From Deinococcus actinosclerus (GTDB lineage: Bacteria; Deinococcota; Deinococci; Deinococcales; Deinococcaceae): a DNA stretch of 64,000 nt. The translations under genes were made by a program, and so were the position numbers. Within the stretch, counting starts at the first letter, position 1. Each line of letters begins with the position of its first letter. Below the pieces are notes generated by a model. That model was not told the origin of the DNA and made no database searches. It worked only from the letters and a program-made list of their open reading frames with translations. Below are positions 8,591 through 20,162 of the stretch, in pieces. The stretch covers positions 2,479,501 to 2,543,500 of the forward strand of contig NZ_CP013910.1 of assembly GCF_001507665.1 (NCBI RefSeq). The letters run 5' to 3'.

Positions 8591-9415
8591 ATGCAGGTGG
8601 TTCAGTTCAGCGATCCGCACATCGACCTCCGGTTCCCGCACCGGGCCGCCGCGCTGGCGCGCGCCGTGACGCACGTGAACACCATGCCGGCGGGGCCGGA
8701 CGCGGTCCTCATCACCGGGGACTGCGTGGAACACGGGCACCCGGACGAGTACGCGCTGTTCCAGGACCTGCTGCGGCCCCTGCGCGCCCCGGTCTTCATC
8801 GTGCCGGGCAACCACGACGACCGCGCGGCGCTGCTGACGCTGTACCCGCCGCCCGCACCGAACCTGCCGGGCTTCCTGCAATACGCCGTGGACGACTTCC
8901 CCCTGCGCCTGATCGGCCTGGACACCCACCGGCCCGGGCACGGAGGCGGCGAGCTGGACGGCGCGCGGCTGGACTGGCTGGAGGCGCGGCTGCGCGAGGC
9001 CCCGGAGCGGCCCACGCTGCTGTTCATGCACCACCCGCCGGTGCGCACGGGCCTGCACGTCATGGACGGCATGGACCTGCGCGGCCGCGAGGCGCTGTGC
9101 GACCTGCTGCTGGACCACCCACAGGTGCTGCGGGTGGTGGCCGGGCACCTGCACATGAGCCTCACGGCGGGATTCGCGCACACCACCGTGATGACCTGCC
9201 CCGGCACGGACGCCACCCTGCACCCCGACCTGAGCCGGCCGGCGCAGCTGCGCGTGCAGCGCCAGCCTCCCATGTGCCTGCTGCACGCCTGGACGCCCGA
9301 GACGGGCCTGAACTCCTTCACGCAGGTCATCGCCCCCGCGCCCTGGCACCCCCTGTTCGACGGGGACCGCTGGCACGACTTCGATCCCCCACACGGCCCG
9401 TACCTGTCGCTCTGA
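8591..9415 (+). CDS. Calcineurin-like metallophosphoesterase, CpdA-like
   Basis: 274 residues. All five metallophosphoesterase motifs are visible: D8xH10 (FSDPHID), GDCVEH, GNHDD, HHPP and GHLH. The order and spacing fit the class III cyclic-nucleotide phosphodiesterase group (CpdA/Icc), so 3',5'-cAMP or a related phosphodiester is a plausible substrate, but specificity cannot be read from sequence. AGGGGTG ending 6 bases before ATG 8591 supports this start. Confidence 0.82.
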   Translation: MQVVQFSDPHIDLRFPHRAAALARAVTHVNTMPAGPDAVLITGDCVEHGHPDEYALFQDLLRPLRAPVFIVPGNHDDRAALLTLYPPPAPNLPGFLQYAVDDFPLRLIGLDTHRPGHGGGELDGARLDWLEARLREAPERPTLLFMHHPPVRTGLHVMDGMDLRGREALCDLLLDHPQVLRVVAGHLHMSLTAGFAHTTVMTCPGTDATLHPDLSRPAQLRVQRQPPMCLLHAWTPETGLNSFTQVIAPAPWHPLFDGDRWHDFDPPHGPYLSL

Positions 9416-9503
9416 TCCCCGGCGCGGCCGGGGCGCGCTGACACCGGGACGTGGCTGACACCGGGACGTGCTGGTACCGGGGCGCCCTGGCATAGTGTCG
9501 GAC

Positions 9504-10070
9504 GTGCCTGCCGCCCTCCCGCCCGATGCTCCGAAGTCCGAGTGGCGCGCCTGGGCGCGCGCCGTGCGCAGCGAGCTCCCGGACGTGTCCGCGCCGGTCA
9601 TGGGCGCGCTGCGCGACCTGCTGCGCGGCCTGGGTGCGCGGCGGGTGCTGGCCTATCGCGCGCTGGGCGGTGAACCGGACGTGAGCGCCCTGAGCGGCGA
9701 CTTCGAGTTCCTGGCCCCCCGCGCCCGCTTCCGGCCCCAGCCGCGCCTGACCCTGCACCCCTGGGACACCGCGACCGAACCCAGCCGCTTCGGCGCGCTG
9801 CAACCGCCCGCCGACGCCCCGCAGGTCGCCCTGGACACCGTGGACGCGATCCTGCTTCCGGGGCTGGCCTTCGACCACGCGGGCATGCGCCTGGGCTACG
9901 GCGGGGGCTTCTACGACCGCCTGCTGCCCGCATTCCGGGGCGTGACGATCGGCGTGATCCAGGCCGCCCTGCTCGTGCCGGAACTGCCGCGCGACCCGCA
10001 CGACTGCCCCGCGCAGTGGCTCGTCACCGAGCGGGGCTCGCACGACACCCGCCAGGGCCATCCGGGGTGA
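9504..10070 (+). CDS. 5-formyltetrahydrofolate cyclo-ligase
   Basis: 188 residues from GTG 9504. The enzyme uses ATP to convert 5-formyl-THF to 5,10-methenyl-THF, recycling a folate that inhibits enzymes such as SHMT. Seen: [12 protein letters not shown] near the N-terminus, [40 protein letters not shown] (the family signature with the nucleotide-binding GYGGGFYD), and a C-terminal [15 protein letters not shown] 9495 and ATG 9468 are in frame; 9504 is preferred because TAGTGT (9493-9498) reads as a leaderless -10 and would overlap GTG 9495. Confidence 0.85.
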   Translation: MPAALPPDAPKSEWRAWARAVRSELPDVSAPVMGALRDLLRGLGARRVLAYRALGGEPDVSALSGDFEFLAPRARFRPQPRLTLHPWDTATEPSRFGALQPPADAPQVALDTVDAILLPGLAFDHAGMRLGYGGGFYDRLLPAFRGVTIGVIQAALLVPELPRDPHDCPAQWLVTERGSHDTRQGHPG

Positions 10071-10113
10071 CCCGGCACGCGGCGGTCCTGAAGGGACGGG
10101 GACGCCCGGCCCG

Positions 10114-10746
10114 CTACCCGTCGATCCGGAGTTCCGCCTGCGCCTCGCCCGCGCGGTCCGCGACGAGGGCGCGCGCCACCACGTCCGGCCCGAGCGCGCC
10201 GCGCGGCACGCGGCCCACCTGCGCCCACAGGCCCGTCTCCACGGCGGGCGGCAGCACCAGCGTGATCCCGACGCCCCGGTGCTCCAGCCGCGCGACCTCC
10301 GCCGCGCGGGCCAGCGCCGCCTTGCTCGCCGCGTACTGACTGAAGCCCCGCGCCGTCACCAGTTCCGGCCGTGCGCCCAGCAGGTACACCCGCCCGCCGG
10401 GCGCGAGCCGCCCCAGCCCGTGCTTCATGGCCCACAGCGCCCCGAAGTAGTTCGCGTTCCACACCCCCCGGACGTGCGTGGGGTCCGCCTCCCGCAGCGG
10501 CTCGGGCAGCGCCGCGCCCGCCGCGTACACCAGCGTGTCCAGCTCTGGTGCGGCCTCCAGCAGCGTCCGGACGTGACTCTCGAAGCCCACGTCCGCCACG
10601 CGGCCGGTCGCGCCCAACTCGGAGGCCAGCGCCGCCAGTCGCGTCTCGTCCCGCCCGGAGAGGATCAGCGTGTGTCCAGCGGCCGCAAAGGCCCGCGCCG
10701 TCGCCGCGCCGATCCCGCCCGTCGCGCCCAGAATCAGGGTATGCAT
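10114..10746 (-). CDS. SDR-family oxidoreductase
   Basis: 210 residues. Short-chain dehydrogenase fold: [15 protein letters not shown] is the dinucleotide-binding TGxxxGxG, SGRDETRL suggests NADP(H) preference, and the active site includes YAASKAAL (Tyr and Lys). The catalytic Ser position is unclear ([15 protein letters not shown]), so the substrate is unknown. It is shorter than many SDRs and its C-terminus is truncated relative to longer members. It follows the SRPBCC gene on the same strand. Confidence 0.8.
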   Translation of the reverse strand: MHTLILGATGGIGAATARAFAAAGHTLILSGRDETRLAALASELGATGRVADVGFESHVRTLLEAAPELDTLVYAAGAALPEPLREADPTHVRGVWNANYFGALWAMKHGLGRLAPGGRVYLLGARPELVTARGFSQYAASKAALARAAEVARLEHRGVGITLVLPPAVETGLWAQVGRVPRGALGPDVVARALVADRAGEAQAELRIDG

Positions 10747-10817
10747 GCCGGTAGTAGGCGACGCCCGGCGCGCCGGGACCGTCGGAGGGCACACCGAACC
10801 AGCCCGGCAGCCATCCC

Positions 10818-11270
10818 TTAGTTAGGCGACAGGTGATCCCGCATGGCCCGCGCCTGCGCCTCGAACCCCGCCTGCACCCACCGCACGGGCACGAGTGCCG
10901 CTGCCGGGCCGTGGAAGACCTCCTCGGTGACGTAGGCCGTGTCGCCGTTCGGCAGGTGCCGCAGCGTCTGCACCCTCTCCGACCGCAGGAGGCCCCAGCG
11001 GGCCAGGGGACTGTCGTACCGCCACGCGACCAGCGCCGCGCCGCCTGCCGGGGGCTGCACGCGCGTGACCTGCTCGTCGGAGTGCATGAACCGGCCCCCA
11101 CGCCAGGGCAGCTTGAATCGCATCCGCACGCCCTCGGCCGCACGTTCAGCCCCCGTGACCTCCACCACGAACGGATTCCAGCTGCCGTAGGCACTGAACG
11201 CCACCAGCAGGTCGAAGACCCGCTCCAGGGGGGCCTGCACGGTGATCTCGGTCCGGGCGACACGGGGCAT
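10818..11270 (-). CDS. SRPBCC-family (START/Bet v1-like) protein
   Basis: 150 residues. The pattern [16 protein letters not shown], then [15 protein letters not shown], then [10 protein letters not shown] and a C-terminal long helix ([13 protein letters not shown]) fits the polyketide cyclase/dehydrase-like SRPBCC fold, a cavity that binds hydrophobic ligands. No catalytic residues can be named. Start ATG 11270: TAGACT (11276-11281) is 5 bases upstream, leaderless type; an in-frame upstream ATG at 11309 lies before this promoter and is not used. Confidence 0.72.
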   Translation of the reverse strand: MPRVARTEITVQAPLERVFDLLVAFSAYGSWNPFVVEVTGAERAAEGVRMRFKLPWRGGRFMHSDEQVTRVQPPAGGAALVAWRYDSPLARWGLLRSERVQTLRHLPNGDTAYVTEEVFHGPAAALVPVRWVQAGFEAQARAMRDHLSPN

Positions 11271-11315
11271 GAGCGAGTCTACCGGGTGCAGCGTGCTGCC
11301 ACGAGGCAACGACCT

Positions 11316-11837
11316 CTACCCACCCAGCGTCCAGCGCTGCACGGGCCGGTACGCGCCGCCGGGTCCGGGCTTGCGCATCCAGACGAGGTCCGTGGCGGCG
11401 AATGACAGCGGGTGCGTGAACGCCTGCCCCGCCGCGTCCAGCAGGGCGTCCATATTCACGTCCCGCCGCCCGAGGGCCAGCGTGAGGTGCGGGGTCAAGT
11501 GTGGTCCCTCGTACCCGAAACGGCGCGCGGGCCGCAGGGCGTCCAGCAGGGCGAGGTGCAGCCGCACGGTGCCGGGGCTGCGGGCAGGCAGGTACAGGGC
11601 GCTGCCGTTCGGGAACACGCGCGGCGCAAGCAGTTCGACCGGGACGGGCGGGGTCGCCGCCGCCACCGCCGGGACAAGGTCCAGCCAGTGCAGGTCGTCC
11701 TCCAGACCACTGCGGGCCTTGACCGTGATGTGCGGCACCGCCGCCGCGTCGCGCACGCCGTGGGCCTCCCGGAACGCCACGATGCGGGCCTCGATCTCCG
11801 GCGGAGGCCGCAGCGCCAGCAGGTGCGAGGGGCTCAC
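11316..11837 (-). CDS. 2H phosphoesterase, 2'-5' RNA ligase-like
   Basis: 173 residues. Two HxTx motifs, HITVKA and HLTLAL, define the 2H phosphoesterase superfamily (LigT, CPDase). These act on 2',3'-cyclic phosphates or 2'-5' linkages in RNA. GTG 11837 overlaps the stop of the upstream gene (GTGA), so the pair is coupled. The substrate is unknown. Confidence 0.75.
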   Translation of the reverse strand: MSPSHLLALRPPPEIEARIVAFREAHGVRDAAAVPHITVKARSGLEDDLHWLDLVPAVAAATPPVPVELLAPRVFPNGSALYLPARSPGTVRLHLALLDALRPARRFGYEGPHLTPHLTLALGRRDVNMDALLDAAGQAFTHPLSFAATDLVWMRKPGPGGAYRPVQRWTLGG

Positions 11838-12283
11838 GGGACGGGTAGGTCGGTCAGGGCGTCGCGTGTGATCAGTGCGTGCAGGACGTCCAGGATGCCC
11901 GCGTGATTCTCCCGGTCCGTGCCGGAGTACGCGCGGGTTGCGGCCCACCACGCCTGCTTGCGGTTCAGGAGGTCAGGGTCAGCCTGAGCAACCACCCGCG
12001 CGTGCAGGGCATGTTGGGCGTTCAGGGTCAGGGGGCGAGCGTCGGCCTGCCTGGGCACGCCCCGCAGATACCCGTGTTCGGCCAGGGAGACGAATGTGGA
12101 GCGTGGGCAGCCCTTCGCGAGCGTGCTGGGTGAACCCTGCACGGACCCCTGCGCGGCGGCCCAGGCGTCGCGGGGGGTGAGGCCCTGCCGGGCACCCTCA
12201 AGTGCCCAGCTGGTCAGCTGCTCATACACCGTTCCAGTCTGACGTTTTTCACCCTTTGGAACGCTCTTTTTCCCGGCTGTCAT
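11834..12283 (-). CDS. DUF6979-like protein of unknown function
   Basis: 149 residues. The order of conserved bits, AWALEG-type helix, [29 protein letters not shown], then NRKQAWW and [13 protein letters not shown], resembles the family I know as DUF6979, recognised by memory rather than search. The KGCP...F..L.E.G...G core is the most distinctive part. No function is known. It is coupled to the 2H phosphoesterase by a 4-base overlap. The N-terminal 18 residues are basic and probably disordered. Confidence 0.6.
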   Translation of the reverse strand: MTAGKKSVPKGEKRQTGTVYEQLTSWALEGARQGLTPRDAWAAAQGSVQGSPSTLAKGCPRSTFVSLAEHGYLRGVPRQADARPLTLNAQHALHARVVAQADPDLLNRKQAWWAATRAYSGTDRENHAGILDVLHALITRDALTDLPVP

Positions 12284-12354
12284 GCCTCAGCGTACACCCC
12301 CGGGCGTCCAGACGGCCCGGACGCTCCGGGGGTGGGTCGGCTACAGTTTCAGGT

Positions 12355-13425
<1,071 letters not shown>

Positions 13426-13484
13426 CCCGCCGCCCACGTAGGCCCGCACACACCCCCCACCCCCGAAACCCGGAGAATACGACC

Positions 13485-13847
13485 ATGACCACCACTCCCA
13501 CCGAACTGAAGTACGCCGCCTCCCACGAATGGCTCGCCGCGGACGGCACCGTCGGCATCACCGACTTCGCGCAGGACCAGCTGGGCGACGTCGTGTACGT
13601 CGAACTGCCCGAAGTGGGCCGCGTCGTCGAGGCCGGCGAGACCATCGCCGTCGTCGAGAGCGTCAAGACCGCGTCTGACATCTACGCGCCCGCCAGCGGC
13701 ACCATCGTCGCCGTGAACGACGCCCTGAGCGGCACGCCCGAACTCGTGAACAGCGCCCCCTACGAGGGCGGCTGGCTGTTCAAGCTCGACGTGACCGGCG
13801 AAGGCGACCTGATGGACGCCGCCGCGTACGAAGCCGCGAACAACTGA
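13485..13847 (+). CDS. gcvH: Glycine cleavage H-protein
   Basis: 120 residues. The lipoyl carrier that shuttles the aminomethyl group between GcvP, GcvT and the L-protein. The lipoylation lysine is K61 in [17 protein letters not shown]. Length and ending ([11 protein letters not shown]) are typical. GGAG lies about 10 bases before the ATG. It sits 59 bases after gcvT. Confidence 0.97.
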   Translation: MTTTPTELKYAASHEWLAADGTVGITDFAQDQLGDVVYVELPEVGRVVEAGETIAVVESVKTASDIYAPASGTIVAVNDALSGTPELVNSAPYEGGWLFKLDVTGEGDLMDAAAYEAANN

Positions 13848-13867
13848 CCCCCCAGCGGGCCGCGCGT

Positions 13868-13985
13868 TCCCGTAGCACCCCCTCCCCAGCCCTCCCCCCT
13901 GAAGGGGGAGGGAGCCCCCAGAGGCTCACACGTCTGACTCCTTCCGCCTGACCGGGGGGAGGTCGGGAAGGGGTGAGCCGCAGCG
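13868..13985. repeat. GC-rich intergenic hairpin repeat between gcvH and gcvP
   Basis: Contains CCCTCCCCCCTGAAGGGGGAGGG, a strong hairpin, followed by GC-rich sequence with further CCCC/GGGG pairing. The hairpin type recurs at 19384, 19870, 21951, 24870 and 25130, always between genes, which fits the short dispersed repeats known in Deinococcus genomes. Confidence 0.6.
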
Positions 13986-14025
13986 CCGCCATGCCCCCCC
14001 GACGCCCCACACCCAGGAGTACTCC

Positions 14026-16905
<2,880 letters not shown>

Positions 16906-16929
16906 GCCCAAAGCGTCAGTGAATCAGAG

Positions 16930-16957
16930 AGCCTCCTTGTCCGGGAGGCTTTCTTCT
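16930..16957 (+). terminator. Intrinsic terminator after gcvP
   Basis: Stem AGCCTCC (16930-16936) with GGAGGCT (16944-16950), then TTCTTCT. It ends the gcvT-gcvH-gcvP unit. Confidence 0.8.
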
Positions 16958-17000
16958 GTTCTGCGTCACGTCCTCAATACTGGAGGAACGCCAGCCCCGA

Positions 17001-17186
17001 GCCGTCGTGCGCGAAGCGCGCGGGCCTTCCAATGGGGTCGGCAGGATGGCGTCGAGGCCGGACACGTTACCGCCCATTACAGCGACGGTGCGGCAGTAGA
17101 AATTCTTGCCGAGCGCAGCGACTGCTCCCCCTGCCCCTTTAGGGGACTCGTATGAGCCGCTTGCGGAGGGGGCTGGGGCGTGGGGC
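17001..17186. repeat. Dispersed intergenic repeat, copy A
   Basis: Shares a 5' block (GCCGTCGTGCGCG-AGCGCGCGGGCCTT), a middle block (GGATGGCGTC-AGGCCGGAC) and a long 3' block (GGGGACTCGTATGAGCCGCTT and on) with copy B at 24994-25197, in the same orientation. On the minus strand both copies keep one open frame with largely matching residues (SASGSYESP, GAGGA, ALGK, SGLDAIL), and several differences are third-position changes. It may derive from a coding element or be a structured repeat. Confidence 0.65.
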
Positions 17187-17212
17187 AGCACCCAGACAGA
17201 TAAAATCGGCAG

Positions 17213-17241
17213 GCAAAAAAAATTCCGCCTTCTTTGGCGGT
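17213..17241 (-). terminator. Hairpin with T8 tract, minus strand
   Basis: Minus strand: CCGCC-AAAGAA-GGCGG followed by AATTTTTTTT. It is a textbook intrinsic terminator and could end transcription from the RmlD-like gene at 17398, or cut short transcripts from the promoter at 17251-17279. Confidence 0.75.
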
Positions 17242-17250
17242 GTTAAAAAT

Positions 17251-17279
17251 AGGATACCCCGATATGCAGACGGTGTCAA
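17251..17279 (-). promoter_or_regulatory. Consensus sigma-70-type promoter, minus strand
   Basis: TTGACA (17274-17279), a 17-base spacer, then TATCCT (17251-17256), reading leftwards. It points at the hairpin-T8 only about 10-15 bases downstream, with no gene between. Any transcript would be very short or attenuated. Confidence 0.6.
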
Positions 17280-17397
17280 TGAGCGATTCTGGATTTGAAT
17301 TCTGCCGTCTGGGACAGCATTTCAAGCTGAGAGGCTTCGGCAGATTCTGAATAGTCGGGCCAGCTACCACTCACTCCTAACCCGACCTCTCCCCTGT

Positions 17398-18153
17398 TCA
17401 GTTCAGCCCGAGGCGTTCGCGCAGGCTGGGCAGGCGGGTGGTGTCGTCCATCAGCCGCTGGTCGTGCGTGTAGTCGTCCGTCTCCTCGACCTCCCAGTTG
17501 CGGTTCAGGTGCCGGGCGAGGTCACGCACGAGTTCAGGGAAGGTGAGGGCGTCGTGGGCGTTGCTGTCCAGGTGGACGGTGCCGCTGGTGCCGTCCTGCG
17601 CCAGGGTGGCGAGGGCCTGGGCGGTGTCGGTCATGAACGAGGTGGCGGGGATCCAGTGGCGGCTGGCGCGGATCACGCCGTGCTGGTCGTGTTGCGCCTG
17701 GAGTTGCTGGATCATGTTGTTGCCGGTGGCGGTGGGGTGGATCTGCCAGCCGATACGGGCAATGACGGCGTGGGGGTGCGCGGTGCGGATGGCGTGTTCG
17801 GTGCGGGCTTTCAGCTGGCCGTAGTCGTCGTGTGCGGTGGTGAGGTCGCCGGGGTGGTGTGGGCCGTCTGGGTGGTGGTCGAAGACCATGGCGGTGCTGG
17901 TGAACACGAACGGCAGGTCGTGCTGGCGGGCGTGCGTGGCGAGGGCGTGCGCCCAGGCTTCGCTGCCCAGGGCGAGGTGCAGGATGCCCTGCGGGTTGAG
18001 GGCTTGCAGGTGGGCGCGGGCGGCGGAGCTGTCGTCGGCGGGGGTGGTGTGGCGGTTCCAGCCGATGACGGTGTGCCCCTGCGCTTCAAGGGCTTGGGCG
18101 ACGTGCGGGGCGAGGGTACCGGTCAGGCCGGTGACGAGCCAGGGTCGGGTCAT
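17398..18153 (-). CDS. NAD(P)-dependent sugar-nucleotide reductase, RmlD-like SDR
   Basis: 251 residues, extended SDR type. The N-terminal Rossmann loop is VTGLTGTLAPHVAQAL, a variant of TGxxGxxG. Other hallmarks: LHLALGSEAWA, VFTSTAMVFDHH (the Ser/Thr-rich STxxVF segment typical of RmlD), YGQLKARTEHAI (YxxxK catalytic pair) and ARIGWQIHPTATGNN. It resembles dTDP-4-dehydrorhamnose reductase, but no rhamnose genes are adjacent. Start: TACACT (18161-18166) is 7 bases upstream, leaderless type. Confidence 0.78.
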   Translation of the reverse strand: MTRPWLVTGLTGTLAPHVAQALEAQGHTVIGWNRHTTPADDSSAARAHLQALNPQGILHLALGSEAWAHALATHARQHDLPFVFTSTAMVFDHHPDGPHHPGDLTTAHDDYGQLKARTEHAIRTAHPHAVIARIGWQIHPTATGNNMIQQLQAQHDQHGVIRASRHWIPATSFMTDTAQALATLAQDGTSGTVHLDSNAHDALTFPELVRDLARHLNRNWEVEETDDYTHDQRLMDDTTRLPSLRERLGLN

Positions 18154-18253
18154 GGGGTGCAGTGTACGGACAGGACCGGGGGAACAGGGCGGGGGGCCGT
18201 GCCCCGGTGTGGCGTGCGGCCCCCTGCTCATCTGTGCTGGCCGGACTGCTGGC

Positions 18254-18820
18254 TCAGCGTTTGCTGCTGTGGTCGCCTTCCTGGAATTCTTCGATCATCT
18301 TGGCGTTGAATGCGGGGATGTCGTCGGGGTTGCGGCTGGTTACGATCCCTTTGTCCACGACGACCTGCTGGTCGACCCATTCGGCGCCGCCGAGGGTGAG
18401 TTCGTGTTTCAGGCTGGGCCAGCTGGTCATCTTCAGGCCCTTGCTGATGCCGGTCTCGCTGAGGCTCCAGGGGCCGTGGCAGATGGCGGCGATGGGTGCG
18501 CCGTGGTCGTAGAACGCGCGGACGAACTTCATGGCGTAGGGGTCCAGGCGCAGCTTGTCGGGATTCACGGTGCCGCCGGGCAGGAGGAGGCCGTCGTAGT
18601 CGCTGGGGTTGGCCTGCGTGACGGTGTGGTCGACGTCGTACTTGTCCTGGGGTTCCATGTCGCCTTTCATGCTCTGGATCTGCCCGGCCTTGAGGCTGAT
18701 GAGGTGCGTGGTGGCCCCGGCGGCTTCCAGCGCTTCGCGGGGTTTCACGAGTTCGACCTGTTCGACGCCGTCGGCGGCGAGGATGGCGATGGTTTTGCCT
18801 TTCAGGGGTTGGTCGGTCAT
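18254..18820 (-). CDS. DJ-1/PfpI-family protein
   Basis: 188 residues. Class I glutamine amidotransferase-like fold: [22 protein letters not shown] at the start, [15 protein letters not shown], and the nucleophile elbow [10 protein letters not shown] with the reactive Cys followed by His. This AxCHGP form is typical of the PfpI/YhbO group linked to stress and reported glyoxalase or deglycase activity; the true reaction is disputed. Start [12 protein letters not shown]. Upstream lie four 11-bp-phased half-sites shared with the cupin gene. Confidence 0.88.
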   Translation of the reverse strand: MTDQPLKGKTIAILAADGVEQVELVKPREALEAAGATTHLISLKAGQIQSMKGDMEPQDKYDVDHTVTQANPSDYDGLLLPGGTVNPDKLRLDPYAMKFVRAFYDHGAPIAAICHGPWSLSETGISKGLKMTSWPSLKHELTLGGAEWVDQQVVVDKGIVTSRNPDDIPAFNAKMIEEFQEGDHSSKR

Positions 18821-18864
18821 GCGTTCAGCGTGCCGTGTGGGGGGGTGCGGGGCGTGATGGTGGT

Positions 18865-18902
18865 CTGAAGGCGCGTTGAGGCGGGGTTGAGGGGGGCTTG
18901 AG
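18865..18902. promoter_or_regulatory. Four 11-bp-phased half-sites upstream of the DJ-1 gene
   Basis: CTGAA at 18865, then TTGAG at 18876, 18887 and 18898 (plus strand), each exactly 11 bp apart. The nearest site is 45 bases before the minus-strand start at 18820. The same arrangement stands before the cupin gene. Phasing by one helical turn suggests tandem binding of an OmpR/PhoB-type regulator (inference). Confidence 0.6.
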
Positions 18903-18954
18903 TTGGTGTGGGTTCTTGCCTTGCGCGCCCGGGGGGTGTGATGGGGTGGGGGGC

Positions 18955-19329
18955 ATGACACTGACAGACGAGTTCGCGAAGGCCTTGCAGACCGCCGAGC
19001 AGTCCGGGGACGTGACGGGGCTGCTGGCCCTGCACGCGGGGGACGTGACGCTGCGGAACCTGACGCAGCAGACCTGGGAGGGCGCGGAGGGTGCGCGGGC
19101 GTTCTGGGAGGCGTACCTGGGGAGTTTCGAGGAGGTGCGCAGCGAGTTCACCCGCGTGCAGGAGGAGGGGGGTCTGGGCGTGCTGGAGTGGACGGCGTCG
19201 GGTCGCCTGCCGGGCGGGCGGGAGATCTCGTACCGGGGCGTGAGCCTGCTGGACGTGCAGGGCGGCAAGGTCTCGGCGTTCCGCACGTATTACGACAGCG
19301 CGGCGTTCGTGGTGGCGACCCCCGCCTGA
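18955..19329 (+). CDS. SnoaL-like / nuclear transport factor 2-fold protein
   Basis: 124 residues. The pattern [31 protein letters not shown], then [16 protein letters not shown], then [31 protein letters not shown] fits the SnoaL-like polyketide cyclase fold, a small cone-shaped barrel. These proteins bind or isomerise small ligands; nothing here tells which. It lies divergent from the DJ-1 gene and ends at a terminator. No clear Shine-Dalgarno is seen. Confidence 0.8.
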   Translation: MTLTDEFAKALQTAEQSGDVTGLLALHAGDVTLRNLTQQTWEGAEGARAFWEAYLGSFEEVRSEFTRVQEEGGLGVLEWTASGRLPGGREISYRGVSLLDVQGGKVSAFRTYYDSAAFVVATPA

Positions 19330-19347
19330 CCGTCAATGAAAGAACGC

Positions 19348-19385
19348 GCCCGCCCCGGCACAGGCCAGGGGCGGGCAGTTTTATC
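19348..19385 (+). terminator. Terminator after the SnoaL-like gene
   Basis: A 9-bp stem GCCCGCCCC / GGGGCGGGC (19348-19356 with 19368-19376) followed by AGTTTTAT. A second hairpin (TATCCCTCTCC / GGAGAGGGATA, 19384-19410) lies right behind it. Confidence 0.75.
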
Positions 19386-19410
19386 CCTCTCCGCTGGGGA
19401 GAGGGATACG
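19384..19410. repeat. 11-bp hairpin of the intergenic repeat family
   Basis: TATCCCTCTCC, a GCTG-plus-G loop, then GGAGAGGGATA: a perfect 11-bp inverted repeat between the converging SnoaL-like and cupin genes, and similar to the hairpin at 21951-21973. Confidence 0.65.
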
Positions 19411-19436
19411 CGCAGCGGCGGAAGGGAGAGGGGGCC

Positions 19437-19751
19437 TTACTTGTCCGTGCCGGGTGTGGTCACTTCGACGGCAGTGAGGGTCTCGGTGACGCGGAAGGTG
19501 TGGGGGGTGCCAGCGGGCACGTGGTAGGAGTCGCCGGGCTGGAGGCTGATCGTCTCGCCGTTCACGATTAGATCGACCTTGCCCTCAATGACGTACCCGA
19601 GGGTTTCGTACTCGTGGGTGTGTTCGGGTTTGTCGGCGTTGGGTTCCTCGCGGTGCCACAGGCGCATGCTGCTCTGCTGCCCCTTGACGAGGTGGTGCTC
19701 GCCGTCTTTGCCGTGGGTGGTATCGCTCTGGCTGACCTTGTACTGGTTCAT
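19437..19751 (-). CDS. Small cupin-domain protein
   Basis: 104 residues, one cupin barrel. Motif 1 metal ligands are in EHTHEYETLGYVIEGKV (His-x-His ... Glu), and motif 2 in GDSYHVPAGTPHTFRV (His near the end). Such stand-alone cupins bind a metal and may be dioxygenases, isomerases or sensors. The segment RLWHREEPNADKP before motif 1 does not define a subfamily. Upstream DNA shares an 11-bp-phased element with the DJ-1 gene, which points to joint control. Confidence 0.85.
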   Translation of the reverse strand: MNQYKVSQSDTTHGKDGEHHLVKGQQSSMRLWHREEPNADKPEHTHEYETLGYVIEGKVDLIVNGETISLQPGDSYHVPAGTPHTFRVTETLTAVEVTTPGTDK

Positions 19752-19797
19752 GCGGCTCAGCCTGCGCCGCGCGGGTGGGTGCGGGCGTGATGGGCGC

Positions 19798-19835
19798 CTG
19801 AAGGCGGGTTCACGCGGGGTTGGGCGGAACTTGAG
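19798..19835. promoter_or_regulatory. Phased half-sites upstream of the cupin gene
   Basis: CTGAA (19798), TTCAC (19809), TTGGG (19820) and TTGAG (19831), exactly 11 bp apart, 47 bases before the cupin start. About 65 bases here match the region upstream of the DJ-1 gene, including a CATCACGCCC-GCACCC block (minus strand) between the half-sites and the start. Confidence 0.55.
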
Positions 19836-20162
19836 GCGGGAGGGCCGCTCACCTGTGGACAGGCAGGAGGTTGTGCTCCTCCCCCTTCATGGGGGACTGG
19901 CACAGCTCGCCCCGCGAGAGGCTGGGAGGGGGTGTCCATGGGCGCCGTCCGTCTCTTTTCCCCGCTCTTCTGCGTCTATCTGCGTCTTGTCTCGTGGGTA
20001 TGGCTGCCGCGTTCCCGTGCTGGACGCATGCCCCGGCGGCACGGTTTTTTTTGTCGTCTCAGGCGCATTTTTGGGCCTCTGGCGGGTTGGGCGGGTGTGG
20101 GGTACACTGGGCGTCTCCGGCTGCCCGGTGGGTGGCTGCCAGAAAGGGGGTGAGGTGCTGCC
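19836..20162. other. Intergenic region upstream of dnaG
   Basis: Contains a degenerate repeat around 19870-19935 (CTCCCCCTTCATGGGGGACTGG), a T8 run at about 20044 after a GCCCCGGCGGCACGG stretch, and TACACT at 20103-20108, a plausible -10 for dnaG. No convincing gene. Confidence 0.5.

Larger units (their letters stand above)
17187..17370. other. AT-rich intergenic patch
   Basis: About 180 bases that are visibly AT-richer than the surroundings, with runs such as A8 and TTAAAAATA. It contains a minus-strand promoter and a hairpin-T8 (listed separately). Open frames across it show no family and overlap the repeat. It could be a remnant of transferred DNA. Confidence 0.55.

Noticed and set aside
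11834..11951. Longer start for the 2H phosphoesterase
   Set aside because: The extra residues lie in another frame of the upstream gene; GTG 11837 overlapping its stop is the better start.
12284..12354. Glycine riboswitch before gcvT
   Set aside because: gcvT has a leaderless-type promoter with 7 bases between -10 and start, so there is no leader RNA.
17280..17345. Sequence GGATTTGAATTC resembling a tRNA T-loop
   Set aside because: No T-stem pairing, and no acceptor or anticodon arm can be built around it on either strand.
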